This document shows positions 16,681 to 25,657 of a stretch of DNA of 56,503 nt, piece after piece. The number at the start of each line of letters is the position of its first letter. Positions within the stretch are counted from its first letter, which is position 1. The translations under genes were made by a program, and so were the position numbers. Where the stretch lies: positions 1 through 56,503 of the forward strand of contig JAIQGC010000008.1 of the NCBI GenBank assembly GCA_020072805.1, written 5' to 3'. The stretch is from Terriglobia bacterium. Lineage in GTDB: Bacteria; Acidobacteriota; Terriglobia; Acidiferrales; UBA7541. Below the pieces are notes generated by a model. It was not told the origin of the DNA. It was given only the letters and a program-made list of their open reading frames with translations, and made no database searches.

Positions 16681-16878
16681 ATGAATACCAAGAAACCATT
16701 CTTGCTTTCATCTATGGTTCTACTGGTTGTGATTGCCCTGCTTTTACAGATCACACCGGTATCCATGGAAGCGTACTATGCAACCTGTACCGGAGCTGAT
16801 CCTTGCCACGCATGCAAGAACTGCAAATACTGCAAGCATTGTGCGCAAGAGGGCGGCACCTGCGGAGTGTGCAAATAG
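16681..16878 (+). CDS. Small membrane or secreted Cys-rich peptide (CxxC array)
   Basis: A 65-residue peptide with AAGGAG seven bases before the ATG. Residues 7-28 are hydrophobic and form a signal peptide or anchor. The rest carries eight cysteines, five of them in regular CxxCxxC spacing (Cys42, 45, 48, 51, 54; PCHACKNCKYCKHC), then Cys61 and Cys64. That spacing suits metal clusters or multiple disulfides. I recall similar unnamed peptides elsewhere but know of no function. It is convergent with cas1, 27 bases away. Confidence 0.65.
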   Translation: MNTKKPFLLSSMVLLVVIALLLQITPVSMEAYYATCTGADPCHACKNCKYCKHCAQEGGTCGVCK

Positions 16879-16905
16879 TTCGGGTGTTGGTATTGAGAAT
16901 TCGGC

Positions 16906-18447
16906 TTAGCTGGCCGAGATCTTTACAAGTGCGGCTAGAGTGAGCCAATGCCTCGGATGTGGAATGCATCGACCAGCACGAATATTCGTGGCATAAGGCT
17001 CCGAAACATGGAGCGCGGCCAATATCGTCGGTACAGTGACTTTTGCGAGCCGAGGCTGAATCTTCTCGCAATAAACTCTTTCGTCTAGCCAGTCTGGTTT
17101 GTCCGATGGGTTCCACGCCCTCAACGCAGCTGCTTGCCGACGCTGTGTGGTAGAGCGTAGTGCCTGGGCCTTTGCACTAACCGTCGCCGCCCGCCCTGAC
17201 TTTGCAGCCTCAACCAGATTTTCCTTCGACGCGGTTATGGCGCAGGTTCGACAGTATTTATCCCCAAACTTGATTTCCACTCCGCAAATGCGACAAACAG
17301 CTGATGTGCGTGGAGTGGGCTCATCGGGTAGATCGAAGGAACCACCTTTCACTTGGCGACGCCTACCTTGGGTTAGCCTTGTAGGAGGATGAGAATGGCG
17401 ACTGGGTTTCTGTATTGTTGACCAAAGTATGTGAGAAATCCGCTCGGCAAACGGAGCAACATGCTGACGCCACATTGCTGTGGTTTCAGAGAGTCGGGCT
17501 GCAAACGATCCCATCAAGCGACAGCTGCCGTCCCTTTGCTCGAAAAACCATTCGCGGCGTAGCGGTTCTTGAGTGATCCAATCGAGAACGAAAGCGTCAA
17601 CTTTTGGCCGGACCGCCTCCATTAGATCGCACGCCAAACTAGCGCGCGCAGGGGTGTCTACGTGCAACACACCAACGCCTGGGTCAAGCCCAAGGGCAGA
17701 AAGAGCTAAACTGGCTTCAGATTCGAGTAGGGCGTAAAGGTAATTGAGCATTGCGTTCGGTGGATTAACCGCGAGGCGAGGCGACCCAGACAGCGGTGAT
17801 TTACGGGCGTTAAATACGCGCCAATGTTCGGAAATTCGAGGCAAATCCTTTCTTGGATATGTGATCGGAAGATGATGCCAAGCTGTCCAATACGTTGCGG
17901 CTGCATGCGATTCGAAGAGCCGAATATCCTGAAATGTCTTGGCTTTGGAAAGAGCAACAATTAGACCGGAAATCGTTTGTGCCGCAGCCTCATTTTTCAA
18001 GCGATTGCGGACAAGCTGCTCCTGGCCAGCCAGTTTGTGGCCTATCAATTCCTGTGCAATTCGAAAGGCACTTCCTGATTGGTGGGCTAGCGATTGCGCT
18101 CGTCGCAGTCGTGCGTCGGATGGTCGCACCGGGCCGGTTGTCACAAGAACTTTACCGATTCGGTCGAGCATTACAAACGCGGCGTCTTGATCGGCCAACC
18201 ATCGGAGAGCCGCGAGTGAAACCAGTCCGTCCGAACCGATTACCACGAGACGACGCAGACCGTGGCCTATGCGGGGCAGTCGCGTTTCACGCCGGGCAGC
18301 ACCGATCCCGTCCTGAATCGTCAAGTGTCCACGATCAACGTGCACTTTGATCCCGTAGCCGAAGAGTGTTATGACACCTTGTCGCAGAAGGATTGGAACA
18401 AAATTGCAGTGCTGAAGAGATTGAGGTACGGTCGGTGAAGCTGCCAT
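16906..18447 (-). CDS. cas1: Cas1 integrase with C-terminal zinc finger and HTH (casposase-like)
   Basis: A 513-residue Cas1. The N-terminal beta domain (about 24-110) has YGIKVHVDRG and the GSDGLVSLAALRWL strand-helix. The catalytic alpha domain keeps the metal triad: Glu179 (FESHAAATYW), His262 (GVLHVD) and Asp274 (LACDLMEAVRP). Unlike ordinary CRISPR Cas1, it continues with a Cys4 zinc finger (Cys385, 388, 399, 402) and a C-terminal HTH (about 465-510, TILAALHVSEPYATNIRAGR). A C-terminal HTH is typical of casposases, which insert casposons. There is no cas2 and I see no CRISPR array. It is divergent from an operon with PolB and HNH. Casposase activity is inferred; no Shine-Dalgarno is obvious at the ATG. 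Confidence 0.9.
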   Translation of the reverse strand: MAASPTVPQSLQHCNFVPILLRQGVITLFGYGIKVHVDRGHLTIQDGIGAARRETRLPRIGHGLRRLVVIGSDGLVSLAALRWLADQDAAFVMLDRIGKVLVTTGPVRPSDARLRRAQSLAHQSGSAFRIAQELIGHKLAGQEQLVRNRLKNEAAAQTISGLIVALSKAKTFQDIRLFESHAAATYWTAWHHLPITYPRKDLPRISEHWRVFNARKSPLSGSPRLAVNPPNAMLNYLYALLESEASLALSALGLDPGVGVLHVDTPARASLACDLMEAVRPKVDAFVLDWITQEPLRREWFFEQRDGSCRLMGSFAARLSETTAMWRQHVAPFAERISHILWSTIQKPSRHSHPPTRLTQGRRRQVKGGSFDLPDEPTPRTSAVCRICGVEIKFGDKYCRTCAITASKENLVEAAKSGRAATVSAKAQALRSTTQRRQAAALRAWNPSDKPDWLDERVYCEKIQPRLAKVTVPTILAALHVSEPYATNIRAGRCIPHPRHWLTLAALVKISAS

Positions 18448-18671
18448 TGGAGTCTAAGCCTCCCTTGGTAGTGAGGGCTTGTCGTCTGCTACCAACAGGC
18501 GGCAGGCCCGCTTTTCCCTGTATTTTATCAGCTTTTGGAGGATTCCTGTTCACTGAATTTAAGTGGCGGGAGGGGCTACTCAACGTGAGAATTTTTGATT
18601 TTCCGAACTGAAGCGCACTGTCTCCTCCGACGCCTAGCAAGGGATGAATAGATCCGATAAAATTGCGCCAC

Positions 18672-19499
18672 ATGTTTGCCGACTATAATCCTATGTTCCC
18701 TCCACGTCCCTTCTGGTTTGTAAGCACGGAATTGTTGACTAAGGTCTGGCACGCTGAAATCAGTGTGGTGACAAAACTTCTAGCTAAGGACCCCGACTTG
18801 CCTAAACTGTTTGATGCACCCGAAGCTACGGTTCCGCAGCGTACCGCGTGCTTCGCGCTGCTGGCGCATCGCAAGCTGATCGAGATTATCGACGAGACGC
18901 TCATAGGACGTTATGAAAACTCACCCTCCCTAGACGATGTAGAGTCAAACACAATCAAGCGCACGCACAATCTTGTTGCGGTAGACGCGCCCCTCTGGGC
19001 GCTGGAGATGCAGCAAGTAGTGGAGCGGCTGCCAGCCCACATCTACAGTTCGCTGCCGGAACCGCTCCGCAAGGGAGGCTTTGGCTCTAACCCAGAAAAC
19101 GCTGAACAAATGCGAGAAATTCAGTCTGCTAAAAGCACATTCAGCAATGTCGAACAACTTCAAGCCTTAACTGAGCGAGTACTCGATCAGCAGTTGAGGC
19201 GTTTAGGCGGTCGTTGGTCATCCGTTCAAGTCCAGAGATCGCAGAAGCCGAAAGGTCGGCGAACGCGTGATAAGGAGCGGATGCGTAGGGATAAGATGAT
19301 TGCTGAAATAGATGATGTTGGCGAAACAATCGGTGAATTCCTAAAACTGATGGACGAACGCAAAGTTAAGCCCCAGCCGACCTGGAGCGGCTGGCCGGGA
19401 TTGTGGGCACAGGCTTATAGGAATCCACGACTTCGGAAGCTCATCCACAAAGACAAGTCCCGGGCTCTGGCACGCGTCCGGCGTGAACGCAATAGATAG
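18672..19499 (+). CDS. Unknown protein, first gene of the PolB operon
   Basis: A 275-residue soluble protein I do not recognise. The first 170 residues are helical with many Leu/Glu; the last 100 are strongly basic (KPKGRRTRDKERMRRDK and KDKSRALARVRRERNR), which suggests nucleic-acid contact. The ATG at 18672 is chosen over a TTG at 18663; neither has a clear Shine-Dalgarno. It is divergent from cas1 across about 220 bases that must hold both promoters. It ends in TAG, so TAG acts as a normal stop in this element. Confidence 0.65.
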   Translation: MFADYNPMFPPRPFWFVSTELLTKVWHAEISVVTKLLAKDPDLPKLFDAPEATVPQRTACFALLAHRKLIEIIDETLIGRYENSPSLDDVESNTIKRTHNLVAVDAPLWALEMQQVVERLPAHIYSSLPEPLRKGGFGSNPENAEQMREIQSAKSTFSNVEQLQALTERVLDQQLRRLGGRWSSVQVQRSQKPKGRRTRDKERMRRDKMIAEIDDVGETIGEFLKLMDERKVKPQPTWSGWPGLWAQAYRNPRLRKLIHKDKSRALARVRRERNR

Positions 19500-19648
19500 C
19501 TCACGATCTGCCACTCTCTGCTCTCTCTCCGAAGAGAAAAACTGTGACATCGATAAAGCCTTAATTATGTGTCGTTAGAGAAGACTTTTTCGCCTGCCAA
19601 TCGGCACGAACACTAGACGTGTCCGACAGGACGAATATCCTGCGGAGC

Positions 19649-20122
19649 ATGAAACGTAGGAGATTCACAAATTCGGCCAGGCAGCGAGCCCTAGCGGTAC
19701 TTGCGCGGATGCGCAGCCGGGGAGAGTCGCTTTCTCAAGCCGCACGTCTTGAACACACTACACCACGGACAGTGCTGAGGATCATTGCAAAACAATTCAA
19801 GCGAAGTAGCTCGGGACGCTACACAGCTACACGCAGAGACACACTACGACGCGATTTGAGGGTCTTGGGCTTCGACGGTTACGTACCGGTTGTCGTTCGC
19901 TCATCGAATCAAGCACATCTTGCCTCGGTGCATTTGGTTGCGGTCAGTCGGTTCCTAAGAACCGGGGATACCGAATGGCTCAAGCCTTTCATCGGGAAGC
20001 GTGTCGGTGGCGTCGAATTGCTCACCGATCCCGACCGTCTTCAGATTTTGGCAGACGCTGACTTGGTCAAGTTGGATGGGCTCTATCGCAATCATCGTGG
20101 AGTGAAGGAGGCGTCGGTATGA
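19649..20122 (+). CDS. Helix-turn-helix protein of the Cas1-PolB element
   Basis: A 157-residue protein with an N-terminal HTH (about 10-50, GESLSQAARLEHTTPRTVLRI) and a conserved C-terminal part (GFDGYVPVVVRSSNQAHLAS ... FIGKRVGGVELLTDPDRL). I have seen relatives only as unnamed proteins. HTH proteins accompany casposases in casposons, so a DNA-binding helper or regulator role is likely. A GTG at 19619 would add ten residues. It overlaps the HNH gene by 4 bases (ATGA). Confidence 0.7.
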   Translation: MKRRRFTNSARQRALAVLARMRSRGESLSQAARLEHTTPRTVLRIIAKQFKRSSSGRYTATRRDTLRRDLRVLGFDGYVPVVVRSSNQAHLASVHLVAVSRFLRTGDTEWLKPFIGKRVGGVELLTDPDRLQILADADLVKLDGLYRNHRGVKEASV

Positions 20123-20469
20123 AGCTGCCCCACAGTCCGGCCCGTGCCGCGAGGCGCGAGGTCGAAGCGCAAGAGCATAACGGAACGGACCAGCCCCGCT
20201 GCATCTACTGCGGAAACGTCGATCCTCTTCTGGTGCGTCCGCGTCGAATCGAGAATCACCACATGTTCAGTCGTGACCGAGACCCCTTTGAAGTCCCCGC
20301 TTGCCTGAATTGCCATGCAGTTGCGCACGAGGATTTGCGGGACGCTGACGTACCAATGACCTGCGAGAAAGAACCAACCCAATTTGCTCGGGCAATCTTC
20401 CGAGCATTAGCCGTCCATTTCACACTGCTGGCCAAAGCGTGCTGGCGATTTGCGAGGAGGATGCAATGA
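20119..20469 (+). CDS. HNH-type endonuclease of the Cas1-PolB element
   Basis: A 116-residue protein with a compact HNH-like zinc fold: CIYCGN (Cys28, Cys31), then RIENHHMFSRDRDPFEVP with the His pair, and CLNCHAVAHEDL (Cys62, Cys65, His70). HNH nucleases belong to the recurring casposon gene set. Its ATG overlaps the previous stop and its TGA overlaps the next ATG, so it is translationally coupled on both sides. The exact cleavage role is unknown. Confidence 0.8.
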   Translation: MKLPHSPARAARREVEAQEHNGTDQPRCIYCGNVDPLLVRPRRIENHHMFSRDRDPFEVPACLNCHAVAHEDLRDADVPMTCEKEPTQFARAIFRALAVHFTLLAKACWRFARRMQ

Positions 20470-22382
20470 TTCACGATCTCTATCTGCGGGCGCACATCGT
20501 TGTCTCCGGCGATAAGAAAAAGCAAGCAGAACAGCCAGCTAAGCGCTTGGGTTCGCCCAAACTGTGGCCTGATTACGCTCTCGTCTGGGATACGGAGACA
20601 TCGCTTGATCTTGAACAGACGCTTAATTTCGGCATCTGGCGTTTTTGCCAGCTTAGGGGCACAGAGTACGTGGCCGTTCAAGAGGGAATGTTCTATCGCG
20701 ATGGGCTTGCTCGTAAAGATATTCAGGCGATTCACGCCTATCAGCAAAAGCATCTCGCGGACCGACTTGCAAGCGGTGCAGACACAGAGCTAACCGTGCT
20801 CTCCCAAACAGCGTTTGTCGAGAAGGTATTTTGGGAATGCGTCCGCGCCGGTGCGCTGATCGTAGGCTTTAATTTGTCCTTTGACATCGCCCGCATCGCT
20901 GTGCGTTGGACAGTCGCGCGTAATGGCGGATTCTCTTTTGTTCTCAGCCAATTGAACAAAAAACAGGTCGAGAATCAACACCGTCCGCGCATCCGGATTG
21001 CACCTTTGAATGGTGTGGCTGAACAGATCGAATTAACCGCTGTACGGCGGAAAGATGAGCAGCACAGGTGGCGTCGCAGCCGTTTTCTGGATTTGCACAC
21101 GCTTGCGTTTGCATTAACGGATAACAGCTATTCGATGGCTGGCGCAATTCAGGCGTTTGGTTCCATACCGGAAAAGATGGAGCACGAACCGACTGGACTT
21201 ATTACCGAGAAGGAAATCGCCTATGCACGTCAGGATGTTCGCGCTACGCTCGGCTTACTCAACGCCTTAAGACATGAGTATGAGCTGCATCCGATTGCTC
21301 TACTACCGGACCGAGCCTACAGCCCGGCGTCCATCGGCAAAGCGTATCTGCGCGCAATGGGAATTGTGGAGCCGATGCGGAAGTTTAAGGACATCGCGCC
21401 CAAGATTCACGGAATTGCAATGGCAGCGTATTACGGCGGGCGCGCCGAATGTCGTATCCGGCGTTGGCCGGTGCCCGTAGTACCAGTTGACCTAACGAGT
21501 GAGTATCCGAGCGTTGACGCGCTGCTCGGCATCTGGGATGTGCTGACGGCGGCGCGGCTAACGACCGAGGACGTGACGATGGACGTACGGGCGCTGTTGA
21601 CCAACGTAACCTTGGATAAATTGTTCCATCGTGCTTCCTGGAAGCGGCTCAACTTCTATGCGCGAATCATGCCAGAGGGCGATATTCTGCCAGTCCGATC
21701 CGTGTACGGCGGCAAGTCCGGCACCTGCAACATCGGTTTAAACGCACTTAACTGGAAGCAGCCAATGTGGGTTGCCGGACCTGATCTAGTCGCCAGCGTA
21801 CTATTGAGCGGCCATACTCCAAATGTCCTGGAAGCTTTTCGCATTGTTCCGCGAGGAGAGCAACATGGCCTCAGGCCGATCGAGCTGCGTGGCGCTATTT
21901 CCGTTGATCCTAGAAAAGAAGATTTCTTCACCCGTGTTATCGAGTACAGAAAACAGAATAAGGCTAATGACCGCCTGCAATATTTCCTTAAAATCCTGGC
22001 GAACAGCACATCCTATGGAACCTATCTCGAATTGAACCCGGCAAAAATTATCGCGAACAACCGCCCCAAGATTACAGTCTATTCTGGCGAGCATATATTC
22101 AAGCAGCCTGCCCCGAATACTATCGAGCGGCCTGGCATCTTTTACTTTCCCCTGCTCGGGGCTCTGATTACGTCGGGCGGCCGCCTGCTACTGGCGATGA
22201 TCGAGCGTTGTGTTCGGGATGCTGGCGGGACGTATTTGTGTTGCGATACGGATGCTTTGATTATCGTCGCGAGTAAAGCTGGCGGAATAGTCCAGATGCC
22301 AGATCATGCTTCCCCGATTAAGGCTCTCTCGTGGAGAGAAGTCGAGCAGCTTGGGAGCCGATTCGATTCGCTTTCCCCGTAG
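20466..22382 (+). CDS. Family B DNA polymerase, exonuclease and palm part, ended by in-frame TAG
   Basis: A 638-residue product from the ATG at 20466 (GGAGG six bases upstream, overlapping the HNH stop). Proofreading motifs: ExoI WDTET (Asp42, Glu44), ExoII GFNLSFD (Asn136, Asp140), ExoIII YARQD (Tyr253, Asp257). Polymerase motifs: A DLTSEYPS (Asp342), B KILANSTSYG (Lys509, Asn513, Tyr517), C CCDTDA (Asp594, Asp596). All catalytic residues are intact. It stops at TAG 22380-22382, but the same frame continues for another 332 codons with conserved sequence. It would copy the element DNA, as proposed for casposon polymerases. No terminal-protein priming motif was identified. Confidence 0.9.
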   Translation: MIHDLYLRAHIVVSGDKKKQAEQPAKRLGSPKLWPDYALVWDTETSLDLEQTLNFGIWRFCQLRGTEYVAVQEGMFYRDGLARKDIQAIHAYQQKHLADRLASGADTELTVLSQTAFVEKVFWECVRAGALIVGFNLSFDIARIAVRWTVARNGGFSFVLSQLNKKQVENQHRPRIRIAPLNGVAEQIELTAVRRKDEQHRWRRSRFLDLHTLAFALTDNSYSMAGAIQAFGSIPEKMEHEPTGLITEKEIAYARQDVRATLGLLNALRHEYELHPIALLPDRAYSPASIGKAYLRAMGIVEPMRKFKDIAPKIHGIAMAAYYGGRAECRIRRWPVPVVPVDLTSEYPSVDALLGIWDVLTAARLTTEDVTMDVRALLTNVTLDKLFHRASWKRLNFYARIMPEGDILPVRSVYGGKSGTCNIGLNALNWKQPMWVAGPDLVASVLLSGHTPNVLEAFRIVPRGEQHGLRPIELRGAISVDPRKEDFFTRVIEYRKQNKANDRLQYFLKILANSTSYGTYLELNPAKIIANNRPKITVYSGEHIFKQPAPNTIERPGIFYFPLLGALITSGGRLLLAMIERCVRDAGGTYLCCDTDALIIVASKAGGIVQMPDHASPIKALSWREVEQLGSRFDSLSP

Positions 22383-23381
22383 AATCGCAAAATTGTCCCA
22401 CATCTTCTACGACTCACGGATGAAAATTACGATAAGAATGGTGGTCAGCACCAACTTTTTGGCTTGTCGATGGCGGCCAAACGCTATGCCCTCTACACAA
22501 CGAAATGCGGCCACCGATATTGCAGTCATCGCAAGTGCGTCGCAATTGCTGACCCCAAAGCCCATGGCCTGATCTTTCTTGCGCCGAGCGATGAGCGTGA
22601 GAGCGGCCTGCCGAAATGGTGGTGGGAATTGTGGCGTTTTCTTCTAGCGCTCGAATTTAAACAGATTATAGATCCAGATTCTAATGTTCTGATGGTTGTC
22701 GGGCGTGCCATAAATACTGATACAGCTGCCGATATCGATGGCCTGCCATCATGGATTGTTCTACCCGCAATGATGAAAATGAGAATCTCAACGCCCCATT
22801 ATTTCAACCAGATGAAAGGTAAAGCCAGCCCATTCGGATTCGTTTTACATCCTCGAACGAGTGACAAACTGAAGCTTACCCTGCTGACCCCGTTCAATAA
22901 AAACCGCGCGACCTGGGCGCGTTCCCGGTGCATCAACACGCATGACGGAAAAAGCCATCGTCTGGACAAACTCTCGCGAAGAGATATTGTCACTCTGGGA
23001 GACATTTTGTGCGGCTATATCCAGCACCCTGAAATCAAATCGCTCGGGCCGGACGGAGAGAAATGCAAGGCTCATACACGCGGGTTGCTGCGCCGGATGA
23101 CGATTAGCGGCGGTTTACAGCATTGTATTGGAAAAGAAGTTTCGCGGTTTGAACAAGGTGAGTACGATTTCATCGAGAACATCGATGACGTGTGTATTCA
23201 TTATGACGGCGGGCTGGTTTCTGCAAATAAGAGTTTGATCGCAGAGATCAGAGCACTTGGGTTGCGAAAAACAACCAAAGAGACGGGGCTTGATCGCAAA
23301 ACGATTCGCGGAATTCTGAATAGAAAGAAGGTGAAAGCCTCGACGCTCGCGAAAGTGGTGATCGGGATGCGACAGGAATAG
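22383..23381 (+). pseudogene. C-terminal part of the family B polymerase, downstream of the in-frame TAG
   Basis: This is the same frame as the polymerase. It reads on from the TAG as NRKIVPHLLRLTDENYDKNG and then LFGLSMAAKRYALY, the usual junction between palm and thumb in this family, and ends with a basic HTH-like tail (LGLRKTTKETGLDRKTIRGI, about 45 residues). The usual residue at the stop would be Tyr (PYNR), a single-base change from TAG. If translated separately, the first start is TTG at 22464 or ATG at 22470. Readthrough, a disabled gene, or a sequencing error are all possible. The terminal stop is also TAG. Confidence 0.8.
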
Positions 23382-23463
23382 GTCATCCTTATTCCAAGTA
23401 GCGGAAGCGGCTCCTTGCCCCCCTAGGCGGGTACGCGTCTCAAACTCCGATGCATACACCACT

Positions 23464-24876
23464 TCAGTGACACATACCGAGATACAGCTGTTCCCCTAAA
23501 GTATCTGGCACGACAGACTGCCATCCGCTCTCAACATCGCTCGAAGCAATCGCATTGCCCCCGGCTGCGTTGTACTTGAGAAAGGACAGCTCATTGATTC
23601 TCTTCATGTGGCAGTCTACGGCGTATTGTTCTACCGTATAAGTACCTTTAGCCGTCGACCTTGTATCGACTTCCTTAACCCAAAATCGCGCCGAATCGGA
23701 ACCAGCAAATTCAGCGGTTTGGCTATCAAGATGAAGCTCTCCGTTAGGGCCTTTCGACGCGAGATGCCAACGATCAAGAACCTTTCGTCCGTAAGCAAAT
23801 CCGTTAGTTGCACGTTGATAATCCGTAATCGCTTTCCTGAAATCACCCAGCTTTAGGTATGTATTCCCGCGTTTTACTAAGAGGTCTGGAATCAGGAACG
23901 TATCGAAGTCCTCGCGACTCAGGTCCTTTAGTTGTTTCGCAAAATCTTCATATTTCAAGTTACGAAAAAACATCTCGTGCAATTTCCTGCAGAGCGCGTC
24001 ATCGGACACGTTCTTATACTCCGGGTAGAGCCGCTTCACCTGGGGAATATTCATGAGGAAAATCTCTTCGCCGATGAGCAGCTTAATAGCTTGGGTGTAA
24101 TCCTTTATAGCTTGATCGTAGTTTTTGACCTTCACGTATTCGTCGGCCCGATTCTCGTATGATTGTTTTAGGCCCGGATCACCAAGCTCTTCTTTATTTT
24201 CGATAGCGCTGCTAAAGTCGGAGATTGCGGAGTATGAATCTTTTAACTCTGATTTCGCTAAAGCCCGGTCATTATATGCGCCACCCGCTTTCGGGTCGGC
24301 CTCGATCACCCTATCGTAATTCTTGATTGCTTCCCGATATTGTTTTTCCTCGTAGTAAATTTCTGCTCGTTCCGCATACCCTGGCGCAAAATGAGGATCG
24401 ATTTGAACTGCTCTGTCGTAAGCGGCTAAAGCTTTGGTTCGTTTTTCAGGTGCATCGGCATCCGTTCCAAACAAAACCCCAAGAGTACTCATGTAAGATT
24501 TTCCAAGAAAATAATGAGGAAGCGGCGATCTCGGATTCAACGTGGCCGCTCGGCTAAAATCTTGAATTATCTGTTGGGCATATTCATTTCCCTTGGCGAA
24601 TCGTTGAAAAACAGAATAATAGAGACCTCTGAAAAGATAGACGCGATAATCAGCGGGATATTCCTTAATCAGTTGGTCCAGATCAGGCTTGTGCCACGAG
24701 CAAGGCTCTGATTTATTTTCCGGTGCGACTCCGCCGGAATTCAGAAGGTTATCCGCGTTTCGAACATTAGCTGAAATCGCAAAATACAGGTCATCGACAG
24801 CCTTCTTGTGGTCACCCGAGTCGTATTGGACCTTTGCTTTCATCACTCTCAACTCAGACTCAGAAATCAGTTTCGC
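23464..24876 (-). pseudogene. TPR-repeat protein, C-terminal part downstream of an in-frame TAG
   Basis: The frame continues directly from the upstream part across TAG 24879-24877 (AKLISESELRVMKAKV...). It holds about six tetratricopeptide repeats (for example AAYDRAVQIDPHFAPGYAER, AIKNYDRVIEADPKAGGAYN, AIKDYTQAIKLL), which form scaffolds for protein contacts. If independently translated it would start at TTG 24852 or ATG 24843 without a good ribosome site. It is convergent with the polymerase gene. Its relation to the Cas1-PolB element is unclear. Confidence 0.7.
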
Positions 24877-25272
24877 CTATGCGTCCGCTGACTTCTGCAA
24901 CTGAATAATTGTATCGATATCACTAATATTGATTGGAACGTCCTTGGCATTAATCTCGCAGGAAAATAAGATACGCGAGGAAAGAGCATCAGGGGACGCT
25001 GGAAACTCCTCGATCAGCGCATCTACTGCTTCCTTCGCTTTACGTAAAATCAGTGGATCGTTACCCTGAGGTAAAATACCCGCTAGCCGTTTCTGGACTT
25101 CAGAAGGTTCGCTAAACGCCTTCGGCTTACCTGTGAGTTCTAACGGTTCCACTATCCCTGGAATTACCGTGCTGCCAGAACGGGGAGTTTGCGAATGAGT
25201 TGGCGCCGCAAGAACCGAAATTAGCATCGCAAGGGCTAAGATGTATACTCGCGGCTTCGAGAGTATTAACAT
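24877..25272 (-). CDS. TPR-repeat protein, exported N-terminal part, ended by in-frame TAG
   Basis: From the ATG at 25272 the product is 131 residues, with a signal peptide (KPRVYILALAMLISVLAAPTHS) and one helical-repeat region (LILRKAKEAVDALIEEFPAS). The stop is TAG, and the same frame continues for 470 codons of TPR sequence, so the intact gene would encode about 600 residues exported to the periplasm. The open frame reaches 25377, but the signal peptide favours the inner start. The Shine-Dalgarno is weak. Confidence 0.6.
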   Translation of the reverse strand: MLILSKPRVYILALAMLISVLAAPTHSQTPRSGSTVIPGIVEPLELTGKPKAFSEPSEVQKRLAGILPQGNDPLILRKAKEAVDALIEEFPASPDALSSRILFSCEINAKDVPINISDIDTIIQLQKSADA

Positions 25273-25431
25273 CACAAGTAGATGCTCCAGTGCTGCGTAT
25301 TCTACCCCAAAATGATAAAAGCCGGAACTATCCTGCGAACGAACACGCCAATCCTTCTTTGAAAAGTGGGCAGACATTGGAGTTCCCGCGTGATGCCCGA
25401 GATGTCCTGCTTTCGAGATGGGCGGGGGGGA

Positions 25432-25482
25432 GGGGTGGTCCCTTTTTCCCGTCCCTATCCGCTATCCCGTCAAACCGGGCGC
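25432..25482 (-). repeat. Dispersed repeat, right copy
   Basis: The 37-base arm (25432-25468) is the reverse complement of the arm at 8386-8422 with one mismatch. It is followed by the 14-base core GTCAAACCGGGCGC (25469-25482) in direct orientation. It marks the right side of the accessory region, as the first copy marks the left. Confidence 0.85.
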
Positions 25483-25564
25483 GGGGTGAACAGCAGTGCC
25501 GCCCTGAAGTTGCCCCGCCCGGGGGTAGGTATCTGGAAATTGCTTCTTCTCGGAAAAAATGCGG

Positions 25565-25641
25565 TGGTGCGCCCGGAGAGACTTGAACTCCCAACCCTCT
25601 GGTTCGAAGCCAGATGCTCTATCCAATTGAGCTACGGGCGC
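25565..25641 (-). tRNA. tRNA-Arg (anticodon TCG)
   Basis: Acceptor stem GCGCCCG/CGGGCGC, anticodon loop CTTCGAA (anticodon TCG, reading CGA), T-loop AGTTCAAGTCT, and encoded CCA at 25565-25567. tRNA 3' ends are common integration targets of casposons and islands. I found no second copy of its 3' end. Confidence 0.96.
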
Positions 25642-25649
25642 GCGAAGCC

Positions 25650-25655
25650 ATTATA
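25650..25655 (-). promoter_or_regulatory. -10 element of the tRNA-Arg promoter
   Basis: A perfect TATAAT on the minus strand lies 8 bases before the tRNA. The matching -35 would fall inside site S5, with no strong hexamer there. Confidence 0.5.
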
Positions 25656-25657
25656 CA

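Noticed and set aside
19546-19577. A further copy of the recombination site near GACATCGATAA
   Set aside because: Only part of one half-site matches and the spacing is 8 bases; it is too weak to count.
20466-25272. Pyrrolysine or general amber recoding to explain the two in-frame TAG codons
   Set aside because: TAG is the terminal stop of several genes in the same segment (16878, 19499, 23381) and no suppressor tRNA is visible in the window, so mutation or error is simpler.
16000-25500. A CRISPR array belonging to the Cas1 gene
   Set aside because: I looked for regularly spaced direct repeats on both sides of cas1 and found none; cas2 and effector genes are also absent.
25565-25641. Duplicated tRNA-Arg 3' end as an island attachment site
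   Set aside because: I searched the accessory region by eye for a second copy of the T-arm and acceptor sequence and found none.
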